A DNA stretch of 64,000 bases, taken from NCBI GenBank assembly GCA_028281285.1, contig JANQKF010000008.1, positions 1 through 64,000 on the forward strand, given 5' to 3'. Every line of letters begins with the position of its first letter. Position 1 is the stretch's first letter. The translations under genes were made by a program, and so were the position numbers. The notes under the pieces were generated by a model, which was not told the DNA's origin, did not search any database, and was given only the letters and a program-made list of their open reading frames with translations. The DNA is from Cyclobacteriaceae bacterium. Its GTDB lineage: Bacteria > Bacteroidota > Bacteroidia > Cytophagales > Cyclobacteriaceae. This document shows positions 1 through 9,140 of the stretch, piece by piece.

Positions 1-827
1 TCCTTACCAAGTTGAAACTGTCTAACAAGACGGCTCCTCAAATTGAAGATTGGAGAATATTTCTGAGCAAGCTCAAGAATCCTACTAATGAAGTGAACAT
101 TGGGCTGGTTGGCAAGTATGTTGAACTTCCTGACGCCTATAAATCAATAGCTGAAGCCTTCATTCACGCAGGGGCCGCACAGGAAACAAAGGTGAATGTC
201 CATTGGATTTCGTCAGAAACCATAACCGACAAGTCAGTAAAACGCACCTTGAAGGATATGGATGGAATTCTTGTCGCTCCGGGATTCGGAGAAAGAGGCA
301 TTGAAGGAAAGATAACCGCTGTACGCTACGTTCGGGAGAATAATATACCGTTCTTCGGGATTTGTTTAGGAATGCAATGTGCTGTTGTTGAATTTGCAAG
401 AAATGTTCTTGGGTTAAAAGGCGCTGCATCCACTGAATTGAATGCGAAGTCGGAACACCCGGTGATTGACTTGATGGAAAATCAGAAAAACATCAAGGAT
501 ATGGGTGGTACTATGCGACTAGGGTCCTATGATTGCAAAGTAAAGAAAGGAACGAAAGTAATGGGAGCATATGGCAATAGCATGGTAGAGGAACGACATC
601 GCCATCGTTACGAGTTCAATAATGAGTATTTGAAGCAATTTGAGGATGCTGGAATGAACGCGGTAGGTGTAAATCCTGAGTCTAAACTCGTAGAAATCAT
701 CGAATTGGAAAATCATCCGTATTTTGTGGGCACACAATTTCATCCAGAATTGAAAAGTACAGTGATGAATCCACATCCCCTATTTGTGAGCTTTATAGAG
801 GCCACTGTAAAGAATAAGAAGAGTTAA
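1..827 (+). CDS. pyrG: CTP synthase, C-terminal part (cut by window start)
   Basis: CTP synthase converts UTP to CTP with ammonia released from glutamine. Only the C-terminal glutamine amidotransferase domain is inside the window; the reading frame is open to base 3, so the gene starts upstream. The class I amidotransferase nucleophile lies in the motif FFGICLGMQ (Cys at about bases 363-365), and the His/Glu pair is in GTQFHPELKS near the end. The motif LGMQCAVVEFARN is typical of CTP synthases rather than other amidotransferases. It is followed 15 bases later by yidC, the usual order in Bacteroidota. The call is firm; only the N-terminal synthase domain cannot be checked. Confidence 0.97.
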   Translation, partial: LTKLKLSNKTAPQIEDWRIFLSKLKNPTNEVNIGLVGKYVELPDAYKSIAEAFIHAGAAQETKVNVHWISSETITDKSVKRTLKDMDGILVAPGFGERGIEGKITAVRYVRENNIPFFGICLGMQCAVVEFARNVLGLKGAASTELNAKSEHPVIDLMENQKNIKDMGGTMRLGSYDCKVKKGTKVMGAYGNSMVEERHRHRYEFNNEYLKQFEDAGMNAVGVNPESKLVEIIELENHPYFVGTQFHPELKSTVMNPHPLFVSFIEATVKNKKS

Positions 828-842
828 GAAATTTTTGAGAAG

Positions 843-2696
843 ATGGACAGAAATCAGGTTACAGGCCTAGTACTTATTGCTGCATTGCTAATTGCATACG
901 CAGTGTTTTTTCAACCACCTGAGGAAGAACCTACTAATACTCCGGCAAATACGGAGGTTCAAACCCCTCCTTCAGAAACAGAAGTGGCTACTCAACTTCC
1001 AGCTGAAATAGAAGCTACTCCGGAAACACCCACTCAGGATACGACAAGGGCTGATTTGACAGAACAATATGGTGTGTTCGCATCAGGAGCTTTGGGATCA
1101 AACCGTCAATTAGTTATTGAAAATACCAATGCGAAATTCACCTTTGATAACAAGGGAGGGCGAGTTAGCGCAGTAGAGCTCAAAGACTATTTGTCTTATG
1201 ACAAAAGTCCATTGATACTTTTTGATTCTGAAACTACAAGTCAGGCTTTAACCGTAGCTACAACGAAAGGTAATATTAACCTGTCTGATTTCTATTATAC
1301 CACCTCATCAAATAATAGAACTGTCGCGGAAGGTGATACTACAACGGTGACCTATAGACTCACCACCACAGACGGTAATTCAATTGATCAAATTTATACT
1401 ATACCTGGGACTGGTTATCAAATTGGATATGAGCTCAGAATCAACGGGCTAAGGAATACGATTATCGGAGATTATGCGTCATTGGCTTGGCAAAGCAAAA
1501 TGAAGCGACTGGAGAAAAACCTTCAGGATTCCAGAAACAAGGCTACAGTTAAATATTATACCCTCGCAGATGATGTGGATGAACTGAAGGCTTTAAGTAC
1601 TGACCCACAACAAGAGCAAGTCTCAGAAGGCATCAAATGGGCCAGCTTCAACTACAAATTCTTCAACACAGGGATCATTGCTGACCGATCATTCAGTGGG
1701 GCTTTGTTCAATACCGAGGTTCCTGCGACAGATAGCACTGTTGTGAAAAATGCTGCCATGAATTTGAGCATCCCAATGAACGACCTTTATGGTGGCGCTA
1801 AGTTCAGCTATTACTTTGGACCAAATAAATATAAAGCACTTAAGAAGGTAGCCCCAGCTTATGAGGACAATGTATATATGGGGTACAAGATGGTGAGCTG
1901 GGTAAATAAGCTGATCATTGTCAACTTGTTTGATTTCCTTCAGAAGTTCATTGGCAACTATGGTGTCATCATTATTATCATGGTTTTCATCATTAAGCTG
2001 GCACTATTCCCACTTTCAAGAAAGTCCTATTTGTCGATGGCCAAAATGAAGGTACTGAAGCCTGAATTGGACAAACTAAAGGAGAAGACAGGGGGTGATA
2101 TGCAGAAGATGCAGCAAGAGCAAATGAAGTTATATCGTGAAATGGGTGTGAATCCATTGAGCGGTTGTATCCCAATGTTGCTTCAGATGCCCATACTTTT
2201 TGCCATGTTCTTCTTTTTTCCAAATTCCATTGAGCTAAGGCAAGAGTCATTCTTATGGGCCACCGATTTATCCACGTATGATGTATTGATCAACCTACCA
2301 TTTACCATCCCTTTCTATGGGTCACACGTAAGTGGATTCACCTTGCTGATGACTATTTCATCAATACTTTATGCATGGTCCAATAACCAAGTGAGTACGG
2401 TTCAGGGTCCAATGAAGAGCATTGGATATGTCATGCCGGTGATCTTCATGTTTGTATTAAACTCCTATTCTTCCGGACTGAGTTTTTATTATTTCTTGTC
2501 CAACATTATCACGTTCGGACAACAAGCATTGATCAGGAGATTTGTTGATGATGAGAAAATCAGACAAAAGCTTGAGGAGAACAAGAAGAAGAATGCTAAC
2601 AAGAAGAAATCGAAGTTCCAGACAAGATTGGAAGAGGCCATGAAAGCCAGTCAGGAAGCACAAAAACAAAAGCAACAGCAGAAGAAACGTAGATAA
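843..2696 (+). CDS. yidC: Membrane protein insertase YidC
   Basis: YidC inserts and folds inner-membrane proteins, alone or with SecYEG. The 617-residue protein has an N-terminal membrane anchor (residues about 5-23), a Pro/Thr/Glu-rich linker, a large periplasmic beta domain (about 80-350) and the conserved C-terminal membrane core. In the core, FIIKLALFPLS carries a Lys where E. coli has the groove Arg, followed by the amphipathic cytoplasmic hairpin and the conserved NPLSGCIPMLLQMPI segment. The tail (last ~45 residues) is very rich in Lys and Gln, as is common for ribosome contact. The ATG at 843 directly precedes the anchor. A strong terminator follows. Confidence 0.97.
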   Translation: MDRNQVTGLVLIAALLIAYAVFFQPPEEEPTNTPANTEVQTPPSETEVATQLPAEIEATPETPTQDTTRADLTEQYGVFASGALGSNRQLVIENTNAKFTFDNKGGRVSAVELKDYLSYDKSPLILFDSETTSQALTVATTKGNINLSDFYYTTSSNNRTVAEGDTTTVTYRLTTTDGNSIDQIYTIPGTGYQIGYELRINGLRNTIIGDYASLAWQSKMKRLEKNLQDSRNKATVKYYTLADDVDELKALSTDPQQEQVSEGIKWASFNYKFFNTGIIADRSFSGALFNTEVPATDSTVVKNAAMNLSIPMNDLYGGAKFSYYFGPNKYKALKKVAPAYEDNVYMGYKMVSWVNKLIIVNLFDFLQKFIGNYGVIIIIMVFIIKLALFPLSRKSYLSMAKMKVLKPELDKLKEKTGGDMQKMQQEQMKLYREMGVNPLSGCIPMLLQMPILFAMFFFFPNSIELRQESFLWATDLSTYDVLINLPFTIPFYGSHVSGFTLLMTISSILYAWSNNQVSTVQGPMKSIGYVMPVIFMFVLNSYSSGLSFYYFLSNIITFGQQALIRRFVDDEKIRQKLEENKKKNANKKKSKFQTRLEEAMKASQEAQKQKQQQKKRR

Positions 2697-2705
2697 AACA
2701 CTTAA

Positions 2706-2728
2706 GGAGGCCAGGGCCTCCTTTTTTT
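2706..2728 (+). terminator. Intrinsic terminator after yidC
   Basis: A perfect GC-rich inverted repeat, GGAGGCC at 2706-2712 and GGCCTCC at 2715-2721, is followed at once by a run of seven T. It lies 9 bases after the yidC stop and should end the pyrG-yidC transcript. Confidence 0.9.
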
Positions 2729-2784
2729 ATTATTGATCAATATCTCACGATCTAATAAAGAGTCTAGCGCTTCTTGATGAATGA

Positions 2785-2815
2785 TTCAAATCTTATAATT
2801 AAAATTCTATCTTTG
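2785..2815 (+). promoter_or_regulatory. Candidate promoter of the UPF0173 hydrolase and parAB run
   Basis: TATCTTTG at 2808-2815 matches the Bacteroidota -7 consensus TAnnTTTG exactly. Twenty bases upstream, where TTG is expected, the sequence reads TTC (2785-2787). It lies after the yidC terminator and about 38 bases before the next start codon. Confidence 0.5.
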
Positions 2816-2852
2816 TAGGCATTAGATCAACTCTTAAACCCCAACGGTTTTT

Positions 2853-3533
2853 ATGAAATTCACCTACTACGGGCATGCTTCTTTTTTGATCGAAACCAAA
2901 GGAAAGAAGTTGCTTTTCGATCCATACATCACACCCAATGAACTTGCCTCAAATGTTGATGTAAATGCCATTAGGCCTGACTACATTATTTTAAGCCACG
3001 GACATGGTGATCATGTTGCAGACGTAGAATTAATTTATTCCAATTCAGATGCTACAATCATTTCCACTTTTGAAGTAGTAAATTGGTTTGGAAGCAAGGG
3101 GCTTGATCGAGGGCACCCTATGAATCACGGAGGAAGTTGGACCTTCGATTTTGGCACCATCAAATTGGTGAACGCGGTACATTCCAGTTCGATGCCAGAC
3201 GGCAGTTACGGGGGCCATCCAGCAGGCGTAGTCATCAGTAATTCGGAAGGCACATTCTATTATGCAGGTGATACCGCCCTAACGAAGGACATGGAACTAA
3301 TTGGCGAAGAATTCAACCTGGACTTTGCCATAATGCCGGTAGGCGATAATTTCACAATGGGGGTAGCTGATGCGATCAAAGCTTGTAAGATGGTAGGCAC
3401 CAACAACCTAATAGGCGTGCATTTTGACACCTTCCCCTATGTAGCCATTGATCATGAAGAATCGAAGGAACTTGCGACTTCTTCGGGGATTGATCTTATT
3501 TTACCTAAAATTGAACAAGAAATCGCTTTTTAA
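2853..3533 (+). CDS. Metal-dependent hydrolase, UPF0173 (metallo-beta-lactamase fold)
   Basis: This 226-residue protein is a compact metallo-beta-lactamase-fold hydrolase of the UPF0173/UlaG-like type; its substrate is unknown. The motif HGHGDH (residues 49-54) is the HxHxDH metal site. Further expected ligands are in VNAVHSS, YYAGDTAL and the late GVHFDTFP. It starts MKFTYYGHASFLIE, the normal N-terminus of the family, with no signal peptide, so it is probably cytoplasmic. It lies 9 bases upstream of parA and may share its transcript, but no functional tie to partitioning is known. Confidence 0.9.
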   Translation: MKFTYYGHASFLIETKGKKLLFDPYITPNELASNVDVNAIRPDYIILSHGHGDHVADVELIYSNSDATIISTFEVVNWFGSKGLDRGHPMNHGGSWTFDFGTIKLVNAVHSSSMPDGSYGGHPAGVVISNSEGTFYYAGDTALTKDMELIGEEFNLDFAIMPVGDNFTMGVADAIKACKMVGTNNLIGVHFDTFPYVAIDHEESKELATSSGIDLILPKIEQEIAF

Positions 3534-3542
3534 ATCTTTTTA

Positions 3543-4307
3543 ATGGGCAAAGTAATTGCAATAGCGAACCAAAAGGGTGGCGTTGGCAAAACCACAACGG
3601 CAATGAATCTGGCTGCTAGTCTGGCGGTCATGGAATATAAGACCTTAGTAATTGATGCTGATCCACAGGCAAATACAACATCAGGACTTGGACATAATCC
3701 AAGAGAAATTGAAAACAGCATCTATGAATGCATGGTGAATAAGGCCGACATTTCGGAATGTATTCTTGAAACAGATGTGAATTTTTTGCAAGTCGTTCCA
3801 TCACATATAAATCTCGTGGGGGCCGAGGTTGAAATGGTAAACCTTGCCAAACGGGAAGAAAAAATGAGGGAAGTGATCAACAAGATCAGAGATGATTATG
3901 ATTTTGTCCTCATTGACTGTGCTCCTTCCCTGGGTTTAATCACAATCAATTCATTGACTGCAGCAGATTCGGTAATAATTCCTGTACAATGCGAATACTT
4001 TGCTTTAGAAGGACTAGGGAAGCTTTTGAATACAATTACAATTATTCAAAAGCGTTTAAACTCTGCCCTTGAGATTGAAGGTATCCTTCTTACCATGTAT
4101 GATGTAAGACTAAGATTGTCCAATCAAGTAGTGGAAGAAGTTCAAACTCACTTTAAACAAATGGTTTTTGAGACTATCATACCTCGAAATGTCAAGTTGA
4201 GTGAATCGCCAAGCTTTGGTGTGCCTGCCATAGTGCATGACGCAGAAAGTAAGGGGGCACTGGCCTATCTAAATTTGGCCAAAGAAATTGCAGACAGAAC
4301 CAACTAA
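3543..4307 (+). CDS. parA: Chromosome partitioning ATPase ParA (Soj)
   Basis: ParA is the Walker-type ATPase that, with ParB and parS sites, separates newly copied chromosome origins. The 254-residue protein has the deviant Walker A box KGGVGKTTT (residues 11-19, with the signature Lys at 11), the Walker A' region [13 protein letters not shown] and the DNA/dimer region around [12 protein letters not shown]. Length and motifs fit the short chromosomal Soj class without an N-terminal helix-turn-helix. It is followed 15 bases later by parB, so the two form an operon. Confidence 0.96.
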   Translation: MGKVIAIANQKGGVGKTTTAMNLAASLAVMEYKTLVIDADPQANTTSGLGHNPREIENSIYECMVNKADISECILETDVNFLQVVPSHINLVGAEVEMVNLAKREEKMREVINKIRDDYDFVLIDCAPSLGLITINSLTAADSVIIPVQCEYFALEGLGKLLNTITIIQKRLNSALEIEGILLTMYDVRLRLSNQVVEEVQTHFKQMVFETIIPRNVKLSESPSFGVPAIVHDAESKGALAYLNLAKEIADRTN

Positions 4308-4322
4308 TTAATCTAAAAGAAA

Positions 4323-5225
4323 ATGGCAAAGACTTCCAGAAAGAATGCGTTGGGGAGAGGGCTTGGAGCTCTTTTGGAAGATTCAACTACAAACGTATCT
4401 GAAAATATTACAGGTTCGCGCGTACACGGGAATATGTCTGAAATTCCACTCGATCAGATCCAGGTGAACCCATTTCAACCTAGAACACATTTTGATAGAG
4501 AAGCCCTTGAAGAACTAGCCGATTCAATCAAGGTTCAAGGTATCATACAGCCCATCACAGTCCGAAAATTAAATGACCAGGAGTTCCAGCTGATCTCTGG
4601 AGAAAGGAGATTTCAAGCTTCTAAAATTGCAGGCCTTGAAAAAATCCCGGCATATATTCGAACTGCGGATGATCAGCAGATGCTGGAAATGGCTTTAATT
4701 GAAAACATTCAACGTGAAAATCTGAATGCCATTGAGGTTGCTTTGAGCTATCAGCGCCTCTTAAGCGAATGCAATCTGAAGCAAGAAGAACTTGGTACAA
4801 GAGTTGGCAAAAACAGGACAACAGTTAATAACTACCTCCGACTATTAAAGCTCCCTCTGGACGTACAAGCAGGTTTGCGAGACAAGAAAATCTCAATGGG
4901 CCATGCACGAGCAATTATCAATGTAGAAGACGTTGACAAGCAGCTAGACATCTATAATTCCATCCTAAAAGATGACCTTTCGGTGAGAAAAGTAGAGCAA
5001 CTGGTACGAGATTTGATGCACTCTTCGGAAAAAAAGCCAGCCAAAAGCAGTGCTAAGGATAGTCCGCAACGGAAGTATGAAGTTCAACAGCTCCAACAAA
5101 AATTATCCTCACATTTTGGTACAAGGGTGCAATTAAAAGCAGACGGTCAATACAGAGGCGAAATAAAGATTCCTTTTGTTTCTACCGAAGATTTGAACCG
5201 TATACTGGAAATTATAGAACTATAA
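4323..5225 (+). CDS. parB: Chromosome partitioning protein ParB (Spo0J)
   Basis: ParB binds parS sites near the origin, spreads as a CTP-dependent clamp and stimulates ParA. The 300-residue protein has the basic N-terminal ParA-contact segment (NALGRGLGALL), the CTP-binding ParB/Srx domain with GERRFQASKIAGL, the box ENIQRENLNAIE and a helix-turn-helix (EELGTRVGKNRTTVNNYLRLL). A Lys/Ser-rich linker leads to a short C-terminal dimer domain. It is adjacent to parA. No palindromic parS site was recognised in the window. Confidence 0.96.
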   Translation: MAKTSRKNALGRGLGALLEDSTTNVSENITGSRVHGNMSEIPLDQIQVNPFQPRTHFDREALEELADSIKVQGIIQPITVRKLNDQEFQLISGERRFQASKIAGLEKIPAYIRTADDQQMLEMALIENIQRENLNAIEVALSYQRLLSECNLKQEELGTRVGKNRTTVNNYLRLLKLPLDVQAGLRDKKISMGHARAIINVEDVDKQLDIYNSILKDDLSVRKVEQLVRDLMHSSEKKPAKSSAKDSPQRKYEVQQLQQKLSSHFGTRVQLKADGQYRGEIKIPFVSTEDLNRILEIIEL

Positions 5226-5229
5226 GCAA

Positions 5230-5829
5230 TTGAGAGCGTTTCTTTTAAGCTCAATACTATTCTTTCTCTTCTCAGGTTCGTTGGTTGGCCAGCGATCCAA
5301 TGAATCATCTGTTCCTGTCAAAATTCCGATTGCAGGTGACACACTCCAGCCATTAACCCCAAAGAAAAACTACGACCCCAAAATAGCTTCTAGAAGATCG
5401 GCCCTACTACCTGGATTAGGCCAAATCTATAACGATAGTTGGTGGAAAGTTCCTATTCTATATGCCGGACTTGGTGTAACCATTCACTTTATCTACTTCA
5501 ATGATGAGCAGTACAGGTATTTTAGGGGAATTGCAAAGCCACTGATTGAAATAGAAGATGATCCAACACAAAGCCTCACAGCCACACAGTCCAATCAATT
5601 GCGCGTTGCAAGACGCCAGGCAGATTATTGGAGAGAAAATCGAGATTTACTTTTATTGACGACCTTAGGGATCTATGCCTTAAACATCATAGAAGCCTCC
5701 ATAGATGCGCATTTAAAAGGTTTCAATGTTGATGACAATCTTGCATTGAATCTCAAACCCAAGCTTGGTGTTATTTCGAACGGGGTTCCCTACTTTGGTT
5801 TCAGTGCAACCTTTAGAATAGGCCAATGA
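5230..5829 (+). CDS. DUF5683 domain protein, secreted or membrane
   Basis: This 199-residue protein resembles the DUF5683 proteins found in Bacteroidota between parB and dapB; function unknown. It begins with a hydrophobic signal-like segment (about residues 3-19) and has the family stretch RRSALLPGLGQIYNDSWWK followed by two hydrophobic segments, one near 75-90 and one near 135-150. The proposed start is a TTG 4 bases after the parB stop; no ATG lies before the signal segment. Its 3' end overlaps the dapB start by 4 bases, so it is probably co-translated with parB and dapB. Confidence 0.8.
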   Translation: MRAFLLSSILFFLFSGSLVGQRSNESSVPVKIPIAGDTLQPLTPKKNYDPKIASRRSALLPGLGQIYNDSWWKVPILYAGLGVTIHFIYFNDEQYRYFRGIAKPLIEIEDDPTQSLTATQSNQLRVARRQADYWRENRDLLLLTTLGIYALNIIEASIDAHLKGFNVDDNLALNLKPKLGVISNGVPYFGFSATFRIGQ

Positions 5830-6545
5830 ACATTCTTCTGCTAGGATATGGCAAAATGGGCAAGATCATCGATGACTTGGCTACTAAAAAAGGCCATCAT
5901 ATTGTTGCGAGGATTAATTCTGCCAACAAAAGTGACCTGCAAGACTTAAACTCTGAACTAGTTGATGTTGCCATTGAATTTTCAAATCCTGAATCGGTCG
6001 TATCGAATATCAAATGGGCGGTGAATAATCAAACACCAATAGTAGTAGGAACAACGGGATGGTTGGACCATAAGAAATCTATAGACGAATACTGTTCCGC
6101 AAACAATGGCACCTACCTTTACGCCTCAAATTTCAGCATTGGGGTTAACCTTTTTTTTAAACTCAATGAGACTTTGGCCAGACTAATGAACGGTCAACCA
6201 TACTCTTCTTCAATTCGGGAAATTCATCATACTCAGAAACTGGATGCTCCCAGTGGGACAGCCATTTCAATTGCTGAGGGAATGATTAAACACATTTCAG
6301 AGCTATCACAATGGCACCAAGATGAAACGAATTACGATAAATCCAGTCTTCCAATTAAATCAGAACGTATAGATCCTACCCCAGGAACTCATGAAGTAAA
6401 GTATTCTTCGGAAATTGATACCATAGAAATTAAGCATATCGCGCATTCACGTATAGGCTTTGCCTCTGGTGCTATTGCAGTTGCTGAATGGATCAGGGAC
6501 AAAAAAGGCATCTTAACCTTCGATGACTTCTTAGATCAACCATAA
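5826..6545 (+). CDS. dapB: 4-hydroxy-tetrahydrodipicolinate reductase
   Basis: DapB reduces the dihydrodipicolinate precursor in the lysine/diaminopimelate pathway, needed for peptidoglycan. The 239-residue protein starts with a nucleotide-binding loop (GYGKMGKIID), has the GTTGW segment near residue 76 and the catalytic signature EIHHTQKLDAPSGTA, with the His-His and Lys expected for the active site. It overlaps the preceding gene by ATGA and is followed by a bidirectional terminator. Confidence 0.95.
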   Translation: MNILLLGYGKMGKIIDDLATKKGHHIVARINSANKSDLQDLNSELVDVAIEFSNPESVVSNIKWAVNNQTPIVVGTTGWLDHKKSIDEYCSANNGTYLYASNFSIGVNLFFKLNETLARLMNGQPYSSSIREIHHTQKLDAPSGTAISIAEGMIKHISELSQWHQDETNYDKSSLPIKSERIDPTPGTHEVKYSSEIDTIEIKHIAHSRIGFASGAIAVAEWIRDKKGILTFDDFLDQP

Positions 6546-6570
6546 AAAAAGCCTTCCGAAGAAGGCTTTT
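6544..6570. terminator. Bidirectional terminator between dapB and the 6592 gene
   Basis: GCCTTC (6551-6556), loop CGAA, GAAGGC (6561-6566), with an A-run before and a T-run after, so it can work on both strands. It separates two convergent genes, dapB on plus and the secreted protein on minus. Confidence 0.85.
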
Positions 6571-6591
6571 GATTTCTTAATGGAGATATGT

Positions 6592-7074
6592 CTAGTAGAG
6601 CTCAATGGTTTCCAGAAACATCTTCTCCAGCTCATCTTCTTTTTTGATTGTCCAAAGAAGTTTCTCAAGATCGGCAGTATCAGCATATCGGAGTGAATAA
6701 CCCACAGCATAAATAGTCGAAAGTTTTTCTCTGACATCCGATTCAGTCATTCTGCCTTTTTTCATGGCTTTCTTATAATAACGATCCAATTTTTTGACCG
6801 CATTATAGATTACTGGTTTTTCTGTGACCAATGAAGGTTCTGGGTTAGTCGGGGTTTTTTCAGGCATGTAGACATACTCTTGTCTAAGAGCATACACTCT
6901 TTGAGTAAATTCAGGCCCCAGCCAGTGCTTAGTAAAAAATCCAGGCACTTCCACTTCTTCAATTGCATCCGATCGATCAGAATACTCGAATGGATTCTCC
7001 TCTTCCTGGCCTTGAGCAAACGTCAATACACTGCAGAACAACAGGGCAACAACGAGATAATATTTTTTCATCAT
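6592..7074 (-). CDS. Small secreted protein of unknown function
   Basis: I do not recognise this protein. From the ATG at 7074 (MMKKYYLV) it is about 160 residues, with a signal peptide ending near LTFAQG, so it is probably periplasmic or exported. An upstream in-frame ATG at 7110 would add 12 polar residues before the signal and is less likely. The mature part is acidic at first (EEENPFEYSDRSD) and then Lys-rich and helical (KKLDRYYKKAMKKGRM), with no cysteines or known catalytic motif. It is a single-gene unit on minus between a shared terminator and ung. Confidence 0.7.
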   Translation of the reverse strand: MMKKYYLVVALLFCSVLTFAQGQEEENPFEYSDRSDAIEEVEVPGFFTKHWLGPEFTQRVYALRQEYVYMPEKTPTNPEPSLVTEKPVIYNAVKKLDRYYKKAMKKGRMTESDVREKLSTIYAVGYSLRYADTADLEKLLWTIKKEDELEKMFLETIELY

Positions 7075-7113
7075 GTCTGGTAGTTTAAGTTCCTTTTTTC
7101 GTTCTGTCAACTA

Positions 7114-7121
7114 CAAAAATA
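7114..7121 (-). promoter_or_regulatory. Candidate -7 element for the secreted protein gene
   Basis: On the minus strand 7121-7114 reads TATTTTTG, an exact fit to the Bacteroidota -7 consensus TAnnTTTG, about 40 bases upstream of the ATG at 7074. No TTG is found at the normal spacing, so support is partial. Confidence 0.35.
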
Positions 7122-7236
7122 ATATTCCGTAGCAAACACGAAACGACAAATTTAGTAAGCTTGTTTTAATTTGTCCATAAGAATTGCAACAAATTTGCAT
7201 GCGGTCTTTGCACATAAGTGTCTAAAGAACAACACT

Positions 7237-7899
7237 TCACCAAATAATCTCCCCCAGGCCATTCGCAGCCAGATATTCGTTGGTTTTTGAAAAATGCCCG
7301 TTTCCAAAAAATCCTCTATGAGCGGAAAGTGGCGAAGGATGTGGCGATTTCAGTACTAAATTCCTCGCATTATCAATCACCGCGCCCTTCTTCTGAGCGT
7401 ATGAGCCCCATAGTAGATATACCAATTCACTTTTTTTCTGCGCAAGTATTCTTACTACTGCATCTGTAAACTCCTCCCAACCCTGATTCTGATGGGAACC
7501 GGCCTGATGAGCTCTCACCGTTAAGGTGGCATTGAGTAGAAGAACTCCTTGTTCTGCCCAACGATCAAGACTCCCATTGGGTGGGATATCAACCCCAAGA
7601 TCATTTTTGACTTCTTTAAAAATATTCACCAGTGACGGGGGAAAAGACACTCCTTCGTGTACAGAAAAACACAACCCATTGGCTTGACCAGGGCCATGAT
7701 ATGGGTCTTGCCCCAGAATCACAACTTTCACTTGATCAAAACTACATGCATCGAATGCTCTAAAAATTGATTTTGCAGGAGGATAAATTCTCCGTGATTT
7801 GTATTCACTTTTTACAAATTGGACCAATTTTGAGAAGTAAGGCTTGTCAAACTCGTCTTGCAATACTTTCTTCCAACTTTGTTCGATAGTTACATTCAT
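7237..7899 (-). CDS. ung: Uracil-DNA glycosylase, family 1
   Basis: Ung removes uracil from DNA, the first step of base excision repair after cytosine deamination or dUTP misincorporation. The 220-residue protein carries the water-activating motif GQDPYHGPGQA (catalytic Asp at residue 65), the uracil-binding segment GLCFSV, and the late DNA-intercalation loop HPSPLSAHRGFFG with the catalytic His. Length is normal for the family. It is a single gene, divergent from apaG. Confidence 0.97.
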   Translation of the reverse strand: MNVTIEQSWKKVLQDEFDKPYFSKLVQFVKSEYKSRRIYPPAKSIFRAFDACSFDQVKVVILGQDPYHGPGQANGLCFSVHEGVSFPPSLVNIFKEVKNDLGVDIPPNGSLDRWAEQGVLLLNATLTVRAHQAGSHQNQGWEEFTDAVVRILAQKKSELVYLLWGSYAQKKGAVIDNARNLVLKSPHPSPLSAHRGFFGNGHFSKTNEYLAANGLGEIIW

Positions 7900-7974
7900 G
7901 GTTTTTTACTCTGCCTTTAGCTTTTCTAAAACTAATCTATAACTTTAAATCACTGAAGTGATTCTCAAAAAACC

Positions 7975-8361
7975 ATGGTAACTGCCATAACTGAAGGTGT
8001 AAAAGTAAGTGTAGAAACAAACTACCAGCCGGAGTATTCAAGCCCGACACAAATGCACTATGTCTTTACATATAGAATCACTATCGAAAACCATGGAGAT
8101 TTCACCGTAAAACTTCAACGCAGACACTGGTTCATTCATGATGCCAACAATAGTATCAGAGAGGTAGAAGGTGAAGGAGTAGTGGGCCAACAGCCAATAC
8201 TCGAACCAGGTGAAATACATCAATATGTATCAGGTTGCAACCTTAGGTCAGGATTGGGAAAGATGCATGGTGTATATGTTATGGAAAAGATTGCCGATGG
8301 AAAGCACTTTGATGTAACCATACCTGAATTCACCATGATTGTGCCATATCTTCTGAACTAA
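7975..8361 (+). CDS. apaG: ApaG domain protein
   Basis: The 128-residue protein is a complete ApaG (DUF525) fold: an immunoglobulin-like beta sandwich with no signal peptide. Recognisable stretches are YVFTYRITIENHG, the central RHWFIHDAN and YVSGCNLRSGLGKMHG. ApaG has been linked to Co2+/Mg2+ resistance in enterobacteria, but its molecular action is not settled. The next gene begins 5 bases after its stop, so the two are likely an operon. Confidence 0.93.
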   Translation: MVTAITEGVKVSVETNYQPEYSSPTQMHYVFTYRITIENHGDFTVKLQRRHWFIHDANNSIREVEGEGVVGQQPILEPGEIHQYVSGCNLRSGLGKMHGVYVMEKIADGKHFDVTIPEFTMIVPYLLN

Positions 8362-8366
8362 TTCCC

Positions 8367-9140
8367 TTGCACCAGGTCCTGGCTTATATAAAGTACTGGC
8401 TTAGTGCCATAGACGAACACTCATTACACTCTCCTTTTCTATTTAACTTTTACAACGAAGTAATTAAAGAATCCGACTCATCCGGCTTTGAAGATATAGA
8501 AGCAATTCATGATCAATTATTGAGAAGTACACAAACTTTGGAATTTCAAGATATCGGTGCCGGTTCCAGAGTAATCCGCTCTCATCAACGAAGCATTCGT
8601 CAGATTACAAAGTATTCATCCACTCCAGCTCGATTCTCAAGATTTCTGAACCGCCTTATCAGGTATTCGAATTCTCGTTCCATTTTGGAACTTGGAACTA
8701 GTTTGGGGCTAAACACTCTATACATGAGTCGCTCCAATCCCAATGCCACTGTTTATACCATTGAAGGTGTCAAGGAAATAGCCGCCTTAGCCCAAACCAA
8801 TTTTGTTCAGGCCAAGGCAGAAAACATTCGACTCATTCAAGGAAACATTGATGATAGACTCCCGGAGTTTTTGACGGCTCAAAAAAAACTTGATTTGGCC
8901 TACTTTGATGCAAACCACACCTATGACGCTACTCATCGATATTTCGAAATGACACTGCCATATACTCACCCTCAAACAATAATTGTTCTAGACGATATTC
9001 ATTGGTCCAAAGAAATGAATAAGGCCTGGTCAGAAATTAAGTCCAAGCCTGAAGTGTCGATTGCACTGGACATGTTTGAAGCTGGTATTCTTTTCTTAAA
9101 AAAGGATTTCGAAAAAACTGACCTGACTCTCAGATTTTAG
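8367..9140 (+). CDS. Class I SAM-dependent methyltransferase
   Basis: This 257-residue protein looks like an O-methyltransferase-type class I enzyme. Motif I is LELGTSLGLNTLYM (about residues 110-123), followed by an acidic strand end VYTIEG and the segment LAYFDANHTYDA, then IIVLDDIHWSKEMNKAW. Substrate is unknown. The proposed start is TTG at 8367, 5 bases after the apaG stop; no ATG is present before the conserved N-terminal helix. Its last 11 bases overlap the convergent gene on minus. Confidence 0.8.
   Translation: MHQVLAYIKYWLSAIDEHSLHSPFLFNFYNEVIKESDSSGFEDIEAIHDQLLRSTQTLEFQDIGAGSRVIRSHQRSIRQITKYSSTPARFSRFLNRLIRYSNSRSILELGTSLGLNTLYMSRSNPNATVYTIEGVKEIAALAQTNFVQAKAENIRLIQGNIDDRLPEFLTAQKKLDLAYFDANHTYDATHRYFEMTLPYTHPQTIIVLDDIHWSKEMNKAWSEIKSKPEVSIALDMFEAGILFLKKDFEKTDLTLRF

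Noticed and set aside
3543-5225. A parS site near parAB
   Set aside because: No close copy of the 16-base palindrome around TTTCACGTGAAA was found; short CACGTG or ACGTGAAAT hits (for example near 44920 and 53660) lack the symmetric arms.
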